From Isoetes taiwanensis (Eukaryota; Streptophyta; Lycopodiopsida; Isoetales; Isoetaceae), in assembly GCA_021234155.1 (NCBI GenBank), contig JAJEKV010000126.1:2105771-2169770 (forward strand): DNA of 64,000 nucleotides. The letters run 5' to 3'. The notes beneath the pieces were generated by a model. That model did not search any database. It was not told the DNA's origin and saw only the letters and a program-made list of their open reading frames with translations. Position 1 is the stretch's first letter, and each line of letters begins with the position of its first letter. Positions 19,907 to 30,179 of this stretch are shown here, piece after piece. Made by a program: the position numbers and the translations under genes.

Positions 19907-21877
19907 TCACTTAATACTCACATGTGGATCAATAATATTAAACTTGGAAGTTTTAGGACCTTCTTCAATGTAATTGGCAGCAAAAATGTGTGACATTAGG
20001 GTAAACGCACCCACATGGGAAGAAATAAAAGTAAGAATTTTACTGAAGCATTCTCTCCCTAACTGCACATGATCATGTATTTTGCACGCACTCAAAAGTG
20101 CCATCCATCCGACGACATTGGGCTGTGCGGTAACTTCAAATACTTTCACTGCTTCAAAGAAGAACCCTGCACGTGCAAAGAGATGGACCATGCAATTATA
20201 GTGAATTATATTTGGTGTGACTCCGTCGGATTGTCTCATAGAACTGAAATACCAATGACCTTCATCCACTAGACCCACATGGCTACAAGCAGTAAGGATG
20301 GCAGTAAATATCGTCTCATTCAGTCCTATTCTATTGAGCGTCATAGTTTCCAAGCACTTTACAGCTAATATAACATTTCCATGCTCTGCATATCCAGTGG
20401 TCATTGCACCGAATCCCACTACATCCAATTGCAGCAATTTACTAAACACTATTTCTGCCTCTCTCAAACTTCCACATCTGCTGTACATATCAACAAGGCC
20501 GGTCCCTACTGAAATGTCAGATTGAAAACCAATATTAGTGATCTGCTCATGGACGGATCTCCCTATACACATAGCTCCAATTTTACTACACAGCTTTAAA
20601 ATGAGGGAAAATGTAACTATATTTGGTTCTGACCCGTCGTGCTGCATTTTATAAAAGCATTCCATGGCAAGTTGGCCCTCACAGTGCTGCACATATCCAG
20701 CAATCATAGTATTCCATGACATCACGTTTCGTTTTGACAAGTTTTGAAAATTTTGGCATGCCTCTTCTAGGCTACCACACTTTGCATACATATCCACAAG
20801 AATGTTCTTCAGAATAAGGTCGTATTGAAACCCTTTCTCAATTATTTGCTCATGGACACACCTGCCTTTCTGTACGGCATTACAGGCACTACATGCCATG
20901 AAAATGCTTGAAGCTGTGGCAGAATCTAAACTTAAACCTTCTTTCTGCATTTCATCAAAACATTCCAAAGCACGAAGGCTTCTACCCTGCTGGACATATC
21001 CAGCAATCATTGCACCCCATGATACCACATTTCTACTTTGGGATCTATCAACAAGTGTGCAAGCCTCCACCATGCTTCCACATTTAGCATACATAGTAAC
21101 AAGCGAGCCCTCTATAAACGGATCGTGCTGAAACCTATTTGCAATGATCCGTTCATGAATGTATCTGCCCCTATTTAGGTCTTCAATTACACTACATGCT
21201 GTCAAAACGATTGAAAAGATGGATGCGTCTGGCTCTATGTCATTGTATTGCATGTCATCAAAATACCTCAGAGCAATATGGCATTTCCTTTCATGTGTAT
21301 ATCCTGCAATCAGTGCCCCCCATGATACTACATTTGGACTTGGTAATAAGTCAAATGCTCTCTGTGCTTCAATCAGGCTCCCACATTTCCCATACATATC
21401 AACCAGGGAGCTTCCAACAAAAATATTTTTCCAAACACCAGTCTCCATAATCTGAGCATGAATGTACCTACCCTTTTCTATGAAGTCAATGCTGCCACAA
21501 GCTTTTAAAATGTTTGAAAACACAACTGCATTTGATTGTAGTCCCTGAGCTTGCATTTTCTCAAAACATTGGATGGCCAAAAAGGCATTGTCATCTCGAA
21601 TATATCCAGCTATCATGCCCCCCCATGATACGACATCTAGATCTGAAATGTTATTGAAAACTTTGCATGCTTCCTTCAGGTTCCCATGTTTAGCATACAT
21701 ATCCAGAAGAATGCTCCCCAGGAAAACGCTTGTTTCCCCTCCATTGTCAATGATTTGCTGGTGGATGGATCTACACCTGTCTATGGCTCCTATGCTGCCA
21801 CAGGCCTTCAAACAGGCTGAAAATATGGCTATGCTAGGGCTTATCCCAGTCTTCAACATTTTGTCAAAACACCTCAA
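19907..21877 (-). CDS. PLS-type pentatricopeptide repeat protein, C-terminal portion
   Basis: This 656-residue frame is the downstream part of one PPR gene whose upstream part is 23678-21864. It contains repeating P, L and S motifs with the hallmarks VDMYAKCGS and VVSWGAMIAGY, about five to six triplets. It ends in degenerate motifs (NIIHYNCMVHLFARAG) and an E1-like block NVVGWMALLSACKIHD...HVGAFTLMSHIFAANY. The chain stops soon after, without the E2, E+ or DYW deaminase domains, so if functional it would need a separate deaminase partner. PLS proteins normally bind organellar RNA and specify C-to-U editing sites. The apparent start MRCFDKML is not a real start: it is created by the frameshift described at 21875-21906. 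Confidence 0.93.
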   Translation of the reverse strand: MRCFDKMLKTGISPSIAIFSACLKACGSIGAIDRCRSIHQQIIDNGGETSVFLGSILLDMYAKHGNLKEACKVFNNISDLDVVSWGGMIAGYIRDDNAFLAIQCFEKMQAQGLQSNAVVFSNILKACGSIDFIEKGRYIHAQIMETGVWKNIFVGSSLVDMYGKCGSLIEAQRAFDLLPSPNVVSWGALIAGYTHERKCHIALRYFDDMQYNDIEPDASIFSIVLTACSVIEDLNRGRYIHERIIANRFQHDPFIEGSLVTMYAKCGSMVEACTLVDRSQSRNVVSWGAMIAGYVQQGRSLRALECFDEMQKEGLSLDSATASSIFMACSACNAVQKGRCVHEQIIEKGFQYDLILKNILVDMYAKCGSLEEACQNFQNLSKRNVMSWNTMIAGYVQHCEGQLAMECFYKMQHDGSEPNIVTFSLILKLCSKIGAMCIGRSVHEQITNIGFQSDISVGTGLVDMYSRCGSLREAEIVFSKLLQLDVVGFGAMTTGYAEHGNVILAVKCLETMTLNRIGLNETIFTAILTACSHVGLVDEGHWYFSSMRQSDGVTPNIIHYNCMVHLFARAGFFFEAVKVFEVTAQPNVVGWMALLSACKIHDHVQLGRECFSKILTFISSHVGAFTLMSHIFAANYIEEGPKTSKFNIIDPHVSIK

Positions 21878-23678
21878 AGCATTTAAACATCAAAGCATTT
21901 AAACATTCATCATGCTGAGTATATGCAGCAATCATTGCACCCCAGGATGCCACATCACACTCTGTCAGTTGGTCAAATACTTCACGTGCCTCTCTCAAGC
22001 TCCCCTGTTTGTTATACATATCGATTAAGGGAGCACCAAAAGGAATACTGGGATGACCACTCTCAATTACTTGCTCATGAATACATCTGCCCCACTCTAA
22101 ACTGACGCTACCACATGCTTTGATCATGCTAAGGAACGTGCCACTATTTGGTTTTATTCCTCTTTCCTGCATTTCTTCATAGTATTTCAGTGCAAGGAAG
22201 CCTTCCGAATGCTGTGCACATCCGTCAATCATTGCAGTTACAGATATTACATTCCATTCCAGCAATTCATCCAAAACTTTGCATGCTTCCTCAAAACTTC
22301 CACACTTTGCATACATATCAACAAGAGTGCTTCCCATAATGACATCAGATTGAAGTCGTTTCTTGATGATCTGCTCATGAAAATACCTGCCCCTCTCTAT
22401 TCCCCCGATGCTGCCACATGCTTTCAAGGTACTTGAAAATGTAAGCATGCTTGGTTCTATCAGCTCTTGTCTCATGTGTTCAAAACATTCAATGGCAAGA
22501 CAGGGCTCACTGTGTTGCACATACGCAGCAATCATTGTATTCCATAATACAATATCCAGGTTCAAGAATTTGTCAAAGTATAGGCATGCCTCTTCTAGGT
22601 TCCCACACTTGGCATACATATCTACTATAGCACTCTTCAGAGGAACGCTCGATTGAAGACCACTTTCAATGACCTGCTCATGGATGAACCTGCCCATTCC
22701 TATGGCCCTAATATTACCACATGCTTTTAAAATGCCGGAAAATGTAAGTGCATCTGCTTTCATCATATTATTATAATACTCTAGAGATATATCAGGCTTA
22801 TCATGCAGGTTACATGCAGCAATCATTGTATTCCACATCACAGTATTTTGAACTGGCCACTTGCCAAAGATCCTCTTTGCCTCTTCAAAGCTTCCACATT
22901 TAGCATACATGCCCACCAGACTGCTTCCAACAAAAACATCAGGTTGAAGTTCATTGTGAATGAACTGTTCATGAATATATCTGCCCCTTTCTATGACCCC
23001 AAGGTTGCCACATGCTTTCATCATTATTGAAAACATAATAACATCAGCTTTCGTTCCCTCCTGCTGCATTTTATCAAAATATTCTAGGGCAAGGCAACCT
23101 TCTGCATGCTGAGCATATCCACCAATCATTGTGCTCCATGATACTAGATTTTTGTTTTCCAGACTAATGAAGACTAGATATGCCTCATCCATGCTCCCAC
23201 ACTTGGCATACATGTCAACGAGTGTACCACCCACAAAAGTATCGAATTGAAGCCCACTGCAAATAATCTGTTCATGAATCAACCTCCCTTGTTTGATTGC
23301 TAATGTCTCAATGCATGCCTTTAGCATTGTAACATAAACATGCTGATTGCTTTCGCCACCCACTTTCTGCATTTTATGGTATAGCTTCAGGGCACTCTCA
23401 GCTAGCCTCTGATCAACGTAAGCTGAAAGAATTGCATTCCATGTATAGATACTTGGTTGGGATATATTGTTAAATGACTGATTTGCTCCAATCAAACATC
23501 CACAATAAGCAAATAAACGTATTAGATGGTCTCCTAAGGCAGCAATTGAATCAAGGCCAGATTGCACCATAACAGTATGCAGTCGTTTGCCAGATACCAG
23601 GTCTTTCTTTCTGCAACACTCCTTCAACAGATAATATACTTTGTCTCTTGACATTTCCCATTGCCCCATAATCTGCAT
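21864..23678 (-). CDS. PLS-type pentatricopeptide repeat protein, N-terminal portion
   Basis: This 604-residue frame starts at ATG 23678 (MQIMGQWEMSRDKVYYLLKE); an in-frame TAG lies two codons upstream. It contains about six PLS triplets, recognisable by S-motif anchors such as YTWNAILSAYV, LVSWSTMIGGYAQH and VASWGAMIAAYTQH, and L-motif anchors LVDMYAKCGS. It ends abruptly at DECLNALMFKCFEVF because a 16-bp tandem duplication shifts the frame. Removing one copy fuses it in frame (DECLNAL-RCFDKM) to the downstream part, giving about 1,250 residues and roughly 36 motifs. No obvious organellar transit peptide is visible at the N-terminus; an upstream exon is possible. Confidence 0.93.
   Translation of the reverse strand: MQIMGQWEMSRDKVYYLLKECCRKKDLVSGKRLHTVMVQSGLDSIAALGDHLIRLFAYCGCLIGANQSFNNISQPSIYTWNAILSAYVDQRLAESALKLYHKMQKVGGESNQHVYVTMLKACIETLAIKQGRLIHEQIICSGLQFDTFVGGTLVDMYAKCGSMDEAYLVFISLENKNLVSWSTMIGGYAQHAEGCLALEYFDKMQQEGTKADVIMFSIMMKACGNLGVIERGRYIHEQFIHNELQPDVFVGSSLVGMYAKCGSFEEAKRIFGKWPVQNTVMWNTMIAACNLHDKPDISLEYYNNMMKADALTFSGILKACGNIRAIGMGRFIHEQVIESGLQSSVPLKSAIVDMYAKCGNLEEACLYFDKFLNLDIVLWNTMIAAYVQHSEPCLAIECFEHMRQELIEPSMLTFSSTLKACGSIGGIERGRYFHEQIIKKRLQSDVIMGSTLVDMYAKCGSFEEACKVLDELLEWNVISVTAMIDGCAQHSEGFLALKYYEEMQERGIKPNSGTFLSMIKACGSVSLEWGRCIHEQVIESGHPSIPFGAPLIDMYNKQGSLREAREVFDQLTECDVASWGAMIAAYTQHDECLNALMFKCFEVF
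21875..21906. repeat. 16-bp perfect tandem duplication breaking the PPR gene
   Basis: CAAAGCATTTAAACAT occurs twice in direct succession (21875-21890 and 21891-21906). Sixteen is not a multiple of three, so the reading frame is lost exactly here. Confidence 0.97.
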
Positions 23679-23679
23679 T

Positions 23680-24387
23680 TTCTAACTTCTGCATATGATG
23701 CATTCCTGGCCCTCGGAATACCAATATGTGAACAAACATCCAGCCTTCTATCTAAAAAACCATACTAAAAGCTAAAAGGCCTTAAGCTACCAGCAAGTTC
23801 AGCGACATACCTTTGAGCTGCATCTATACAGGAAATCTAAAAGTGTTGTGTATCTAAAAAGCCATGTTGGAATTCCATGTGGGATAGAGGGAGCCACGTG
23901 GCCAACTTGGAAACACTGATACAGTTGCCCACGTGGCAAACTCCAAGTTGAAATCCTAAGGCCACGTAGTAGTCACGGAAAGCATCAAAACAATATAAAC
24001 ATTGAACTCAAGCTACTAGGGGAGGGTGACCATCCATGGCGGCAGGCCCTTTCTCAACGTGGAAAACCCTCTGCACGAAACAGGAGGGAAAAGCTTTTAT
24101 ATTTTTGTTCAAGGCTTTGTCTAGGAAGAACGATGCTTCTGTGACGGTCCACAAAGGCTCCCTCATAGCCCTAGAGGCAGCCATAGCCACTAAAATGTTT
24201 CATGGCCCTTAGAGGCAAGCAAGCCACTAAGTTCAGTGGTATGTGGAGCTGAAAATTGACTCGTCCAAATCTGCCAAAATGATCAGCGTTCACGCATCAT
24301 GTTTTGGCACAGGGATTCATGGCGCCTTCACCTTTTGATACATTATTTTTGCTCCAAGATAAATACTTCTTGTTTGCTTAGTGCTGT
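23680..24387. other. No gene seen; 5' flank of the PPR gene
   Basis: Upstream region of the PPR gene. It contains two GCCACGTGG-like (G-box) words near 23892 and 23928-23935. No protein family or RNA gene was recognised. Confidence 0.4.
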
Positions 24388-24552
24388 AAAAACAAGGTGC
24401 TGCGCACGGAGGGTTGCCCTCCGTGACCCGAGAGTGAAATGGCTTAAATCACATTTCAAAGTCATGTTTTCGAGCATATACTGACATATACTTGGAATAT
24501 GCCACAAACCCACATGGATGAGGGTTTTCCCCTTAGGGGCAACCCAAAAAAC
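24388..24552. repeat. Dispersed 165-bp repeat (GGTGCTGCGCAC ... GGGGCAACCCAAAA)
   Basis: Begins with 'caaggtgctgcgcacgg' and 'gagggttgccctccgtg' and ends with 'gagggttttcccc' and 'ttaggggcaacccaaaa'. The start recurs at 63340-63385. The end recurs with high similarity at 26985-27090 and 45555-45650 and partly at 19725-19750. At least four copies in 64 kb point to a short mobile repeat of unknown class. Confidence 0.6.
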
Positions 24553-25132
24553 TGGACTCAAACATATCAGTGGAATGCTATTTCCATGCCCAATTCATAA
24601 TTCATAAGGCAAGGCATTCAAATATGCTAATAACTCACAAATTGAATGTTGCCCATCTGAGCCAAAAGGAAAGACCTCGAGGACCTGCATGTTTGTAGAA
24701 TCTGACAATGGTATCAAAGGACATAATATGTCCCACTCACACAAAATATCATTGTCAGAAGGACTGTAAAATTTGATAAAAACATGTGTTAAAAAGATGC
24801 ATCTCCATAATTGAATGATATGAATCACAAGATGAAGAAAATGAAGAGGCACATGATGCACCATACAATAACAACACCCTTTCTAATGCATCACAACATG
24901 CACCTGATACAACCATTGATGATGCAGCTATGTGCCTGAGGAGACAGATCTAGATGATAATGAAGACCTGACTGCAGTTCCCTTCAGAAGGTCTACTAGA
25001 CCTAAAAAGGTTATAGATAAGATGCATGCATACTACTTCCTTATACATTGCCTTCTACAGCAATGAATAAGCCATGCAAAAAGAAAATAGTCCCCTGCTA
25101 AAATATGATACATGGAACAGTGCAAGCTCCCT
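24553..25132. other. No gene seen
   Basis: AT-rich sequence without convincing coding content. Minus-strand frame 24595-24864 has no recognised motif. Confidence 0.4.
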
Positions 25133-25445
25133 CCAAGCAGAAAGCTCTCAGTCTAAAATAGAAAGTTTTTTGCAACTTTGTAAACACTCAAAATAGAATC
25201 TTCTGGAATGTTCTAGAATGTTCCAGATGCTCATGGGCAAGCATCTCAGTCTAGAAATAGCAAGTTTTTGGAAACTTTGCAAACACTGAAAGTTCAATGT
25301 TCTAGAATGTTCCAGGTGCTCATGGGTAAGCACCTCAGTCTAAAAATAGCTCATGGGAGTAGGTACCTCAGTCTAAAAATAGTAAGTTTTTTGAAAACTT
25401 CTAGAATGTTTTAGATGCTCATACCCAAGCACCTCAGTATAGAAA
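25133..25445. repeat. Minisatellite of TTCTAGAATGTTCCAG / CTCATGGGTAAGCACCTCAGTC units
   Basis: Four to five imperfect copies of a unit of about 70-110 bp contain 'ttctagaatgttccaga', 'tgctcatgggtaagcacctc' and 'agtctaaaaatag'. The same words occur inside the insertion that splits the copia LTR (18340-18470), so both belong to one repeat family. Confidence 0.75.
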
Positions 25446-26040
25446 TAGTGAATGCAGTAGATGTGGCCTCATGGGCTCATGTGTGTGTGTGTGAATATGA
25501 TACCCATGATAGTAAGTGTGAATAACATCCTCATAGGTGATACTTTAGTAGGGCATATGTACGGTAGTAGGTGTAAGTAAACTCCTCATACATGGGTGCC
25601 AAGAAATAGATTGTGGTAAAGGTCCTCATGCATGTAGATGTCGTATAGGTCTTCATGGATGTGTGAGTATGCTCCTTAATATAGAGGTTGTAGTTGGAAT
25701 TAGTAGCATGGTGGAGGTGTAAGTAGGCTCTTCATGGATAATACTTTACAATTAGTAATAGGCGTGAGTAAACTCCTCTTGGACAGGTGCCAAGTAATAA
25801 ACGTGGTAAGAGTGCTCATGGATGTAGATGTGGTATGGGTCCTCATGGTTGTATGTGTGCATATGCTCCTCATGGGTGGTTGAGCAACCAAAGTAGTAGT
25901 AGGTGTAGATAAGCTCCCAATGGGTGATAGTTTAAAATTGGTAGTCGCTGTAGTAAGTGTGAGTCATCTTTTAATGGGTGAGACTTTGGAGTTTATAGTA
26001 GGTGTGAGTAAACTCTCATACTTTGAAATTGATAGTAAAT
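25446..26040. repeat. Imperfect GT-rich tandem repeat
   Basis: Repeated words such as 'gtaggtgtgagtaaactcctcat', 'gggtgatactttg' and 'catggatgtagatgtgg' recur every 70-130 bp. No coding content is credible across it. Confidence 0.65.
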
Positions 26041-26484
26041 GTGACTAAGCTCATGGGTGGGCCCAAATCCAGAAGGTAGGCTCTCTACCAAGGCCGAGGC
26101 CGAGCCGAGGAATAGTCCCAAGGATCTCTAAACCGAGGCGAGGCCCCGGAGGGGCCGAGCCGAGGAAGGGTGCAAGAGAAAAGGGCACGTGAGTGGGCTC
26201 AATCGAGGCGGAAGCCCTGAGGGGCCGAGCCGAGGAATGAGTGTAAGAGAAAAGGGCCCGGCCTCGAGTTTATAGTAGGTGTGAGTAAACTCTCAATGGA
26301 TGATACTTTGAAATATAGTAAATATGACTAAGCTCATGGGTGAGCCCAAACCGAGGCGAGGCCTCGGCCGAAGGCCGAGCCGAGGAATAGTCCCAAGGAT
26401 GTCCAAACTGAGGCGAGGCCCCAGAGGGGCCGAGCCGAGGAAGGGTGCAAGAGAAAAGGGCACGTGGGTGGGCCCGAACCGAGG
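26041..26484. repeat. GC-rich GAGGCGAGGCC / GGGGCCGAGCCGAGGA tandem repeat
   Basis: Units of about 130-200 bp contain 'ccgaggcgaggcc', 'ggggccgagccgagga' and 'gagaaaagggcacgtg'. Base composition is far above the surrounding AT-rich DNA. It ends at the copia fragment at 26485. Confidence 0.75.
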
Positions 26485-26850
26485 CGAGTGAGTTTGTAAA
26501 GCAAAGTACAATGAAGAAGTAAAGATCGACGTGTTCAAAGCTCGACTTGTTGCCAAGGGATACTCATAAGTGCCAGGTATTGATTTTCATTAAACATTTT
26601 TCCCTTGTTGCAAAGCTAAGTTGAGTTAAGTTCATTATTGCATAGTAGCTGAACATGGTCTTGGTATCAAGCAGATGGATGTCAAGATTGCTTTTCTTAA
26701 TTTAAAATTAGAAGAGGAAGTGTACATGAGGCAGGCACCTAGTTTCATCTCAGCAGGGCAAGAGCAGCTTGTTTACAAACTTCAGAAAGCCACTTAAGGC
26801 TTAAAACAGTCTTCTCGTCAATGGTACAAAACCATCCATATATTTCGCTT
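26485..26850 (+). pseudogene. Degraded copia reverse-transcriptase fragment
   Basis: Across several frames the plus strand reads VFKARLVAKGYS, then EHGLGIKQMDVKIAFLN followed by EEEVYMRQAPSFI and EQLVYKLQKAT-GLKQSSRQWYK. These are the copia RT blocks KARLVAKGY, Q-x-DVK-x-AFLNG and LYGLKQS-x-R-x-W, in the right order. No LTRs are visible, so it is an isolated relic of another copia family. Confidence 0.85.
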
Positions 26851-27628
26851 CAAAAAAAGATTCACAAGGAGCCAATCAGATTGGAATATGTACTAAGTCT
26901 TCTCTCAATTTGTAATATTGGTCGAACAACCAAATATATAAAATGAACTATTCTGTTCATATTTGATAAAGATTTATAAAGCCACAGTGTACCCAGCATA
27001 TGCTAGGCATATGTCGGCATATACCTGGATATGCCCACAAACCGACATAAACGAGGGTTTGCCCCCCTAGGGGCAACCCAAAAAAGACTACATTATATAT
27101 GTTGCGAAAACTGCCACCAACTATATAGCTTCACCAAAGCATGACGATAAATGAAATATCATGATTTCTAAACCATATTGAATGTTTATTCGACTACAAA
27201 AGAGACCAATGTATGCAATGAATAGCAAACAAACAAACAACTCATCCAAACTTGTTGGAAACATATATTATATTGTTTCCAATTTATGTCTTAGCTTGTT
27301 TCCTGAGCTTTTTCGGCCTTCTCCAACTTTGGCATGTGCCGTTAAGATGGCAACCCCTATATGTTGACTGGCCTTACCATCATTTAAGATGTTGACAAAG
27401 ATAATTTTTTGGAACTATTGTATATTTGGTATATGCAGTAACCATCTTTGACATTGCTTTCGCCCAATATTCCATGTCATGCTAACTTTGTTATATGAAT
27501 TTGGGGTCTTTCTTATTATTCAGCATGCTTTTAACATAATGTGTAATCTTTTAGCAATTCAATACATCACTGAAAATGATATCCACCATAATGTCCATTT
27601 TCTTAACAATTCAACACTATATCGTATA
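26851..27628. other. No gene seen; dispersed repeat copy at 26985-27090
   Basis: The only recognisable item is a copy of the dispersed repeat end at 26985-27090 (cagcatatgctaggcatatg ... cccctaggggcaacccaaaa). The rest is AT-rich and non-coding up to the Helitron 3' end. Confidence 0.5.
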
Positions 27629-29699
27629 CTAGAAAAAGTGCCCAGCGTTGCTGGGCTTTTGTCGGGATTAAACTAAAAAATTAAGATAAGAAAAAGGTTG
27701 ACAACATTGGGTATTATGTTCCTCAAGCAATAGTTTCCTTGGGTTTTAGTTCAATCATGTTATTTTTAGATTGCATAAATGTTGCATTAGGAAACAACCA
27801 TCGAATCATGCTAACACATAATTGCAAATTAGGGCATCACAATGCATGAAAACAATCGACAATTATTAATTGCAAAAATTTGCGCAATGGACAAGTTGAG
27901 GTTCTATGAGGTTTTATTTATCATCATTGGTGTTAATTAGAGTTCCATTTCATATTGTTTTGTATTGCATTATGCACGGTATTATACCTCATTATGTTAT
28001 ATTGGTGTATTGTGGGGAGTATTATAGTTGATTATGTTGTAGAGTGTTTGTCATTATTGAGCTTCGTGGAACTAATGATTAAGTGTTTAGCATATGCAAT
28101 CACTACCAGATAGAATTTTAATATGTTGAACTGCACATTGACCTAGATCGAGAAAACTTTCATTTGATATATAGTAATTCATAAACAATGTGTTCAATTT
28201 ATTTGCTAACATAGTAGTCATCCTTGGCAACAACATCAAGTTAGATGGCTTGGCACACAAACCTGGATAACCAGGTAAACAGTTTGGCTTGCCTGATGTA
28301 GCCTGTGTTTTGAGCATGAAATGCGCCAGCAATAGCAGCATGCACTTGTATTGCTGCAGTGTGAGGCATAAAGATTGATAGAATAGAAACAGTCTTAAGC
28401 TGTTGTTCCATCATCCTTTTTCTGCCTTCAAACTAAGTTTCTCATTGTGAAGTTCGTTCTTCTTAGTCTTCACCAAGGCACAACATGGATAATAAACCAA
28501 TAGTGCAGTTATAATAGTATTGTTAAGCTAATGATAAAATGGTGTTTTGGATTCTTTTATCGAATCTCGCAAACTATTTGTTCGACTCTTTTAACTGCTA
28601 AGGTTCTACATGAAGCTGCGTCAACACACGAACTGCATCACTCAATATTATGGCTTTGCCTGCTTTTAGTAGTCGTCGGCTCCAATCCTAAGATAGTTGT
28701 AGAGACCTGTGTTGAAATAATTACTAATTAAATATAGAAATTATTATGAGAATAGATGTTTATACAACTTGCTTGTAATTAACCTATCCCTGCGCATTTT
28801 TTCACGTCATGCTTTTTTTACAATCCCACTGCAAGATTCATCCCTTGACCTGTCAAAATGATAGGCCAACAAACAAATTAGGTGATAAAAATAGGCTATA
28901 ATAATAGTCCTAAAACTTTTCCTCTGCATTCTATTCTCCTGATAACGATTATTACCTTTTGCGCAGGCAAGTTCTCTCAATGTCCTCCGACTCCCCCCTC
29001 AAGCAACAGTTGCCAACACTATATACAAGTGCACAAAAGGGGAACAGTGTCAATATTCCACAATTCTTATAGTCCTCATTAGCTAGGGACAATTTATAAT
29101 CCTTATTAGCTAAGGATTATCATTAAACAGTCAAGAGCTTGCATGAAGTAAACACTAATGTACGTATATCCGCATATACATGGTAAAGACATCTACAACT
29201 CAGACGCTTTCTAATACAAAACATCTAGGATAAATTATCACATGTTTGTATGGTTTGCTGGTACAATCTATGTTTCACTTAATATATGTTATCATTTGCT
29301 TAAAACTTGTTCACGTTATCTAATTCTTCTTGTTGATATGATTAATAATATCATGTACATGTTACAGCATCTCCTTCTTGCATATGTAAAATACTTGCAA
29401 TGCAACTTCTAAACTTGCACACTTGAACAATACATGTGAATTAGGTTATCCTCAGCTAAAGCAAATGAAGTAAAACATGCATTCAATGTGTTGTGATGAG
29501 ATATTGTTCGGCTTCATATGCTTCCCAACCCTGACCAAGTGATGATCAAATCTTGGGACATCTTTGAAGACTTTAGAGAAATAGTCCTTTGCAATGAGTG
29601 CATATGAATAGGATCTGTAGTCAATTGTCATCCTTTAAAGCCAAAATAGGAGGGGCCATGTTTTGCCCTTTGAGGGCTTCATAATGCACATGAGAGAGC

Positions 29700-29945
29700 A
29701 TCTTTTCGTTCAGAAGCCAGGACATGCCACTCTTTTCCATGTAATTCTGAATTTTCTTCTGCTCATGAGCTCTTCTTTTGTCTTGGCTTCCTGGGCTCTA
29801 GCCCACACATTTGTTCGTTGTGATTTAACAATTCTATGAGCTGCTAGAAGATTATGCCTAATGGCTTTAAGCTTACCAAAGGCCTTCGCCTTTTCCAATT
29901 TCTGTTTTTCTCTTGCTTGTGAAGAGGATAATCTAATGAGTTGTA
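29700..29945 (-). pseudogene. Coding-like segment inside the Helitron, possible captured exon
   Basis: The minus strand reads, from about 29945, LIRLSSSQAREKQKLEKAK and continues FGKLKAIRHNLLAAHRIVK, then NVWARAQEAKTKEELMSRR, to a stop at 29710. It is Lys/Arg/Ala-rich, predicted helical, and has no stops over about 80 codons in AT-rich surroundings. I do not recognise the protein. Upstream on the same strand, 30404-29976 ends in GSRIRSDVIIDETFKEQIRL, which also looks coding and could be another exon of the same captured gene. Confidence 0.4.
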
Positions 29946-30179
29946 ACAGGCTAAGTTCTTGGTTGTTTTCTTAATCTAATCTCTTGGTTGTTTTCTTAAT
30001 CTAATCTGCTCCTTGAAAGTTTCATCTATTATAACATCAGATCTAATTCTGGACCCTTTTCTCGTTCCAACCAGGTTGGTTTGTTGAACTAACAAATGTG
30101 GATACAAAAGAAAGCATATCCATTGAGCACCAAAATTAGCCATTTTGCGCAATTTTTCTCTCCAAGCTATAAGTCTTAC

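Noticed and set aside
20069-22656. Plus-strand open frames across the PPR gene
   Set aside because: All are antisense shadows of the minus-strand PPR coding sequence.
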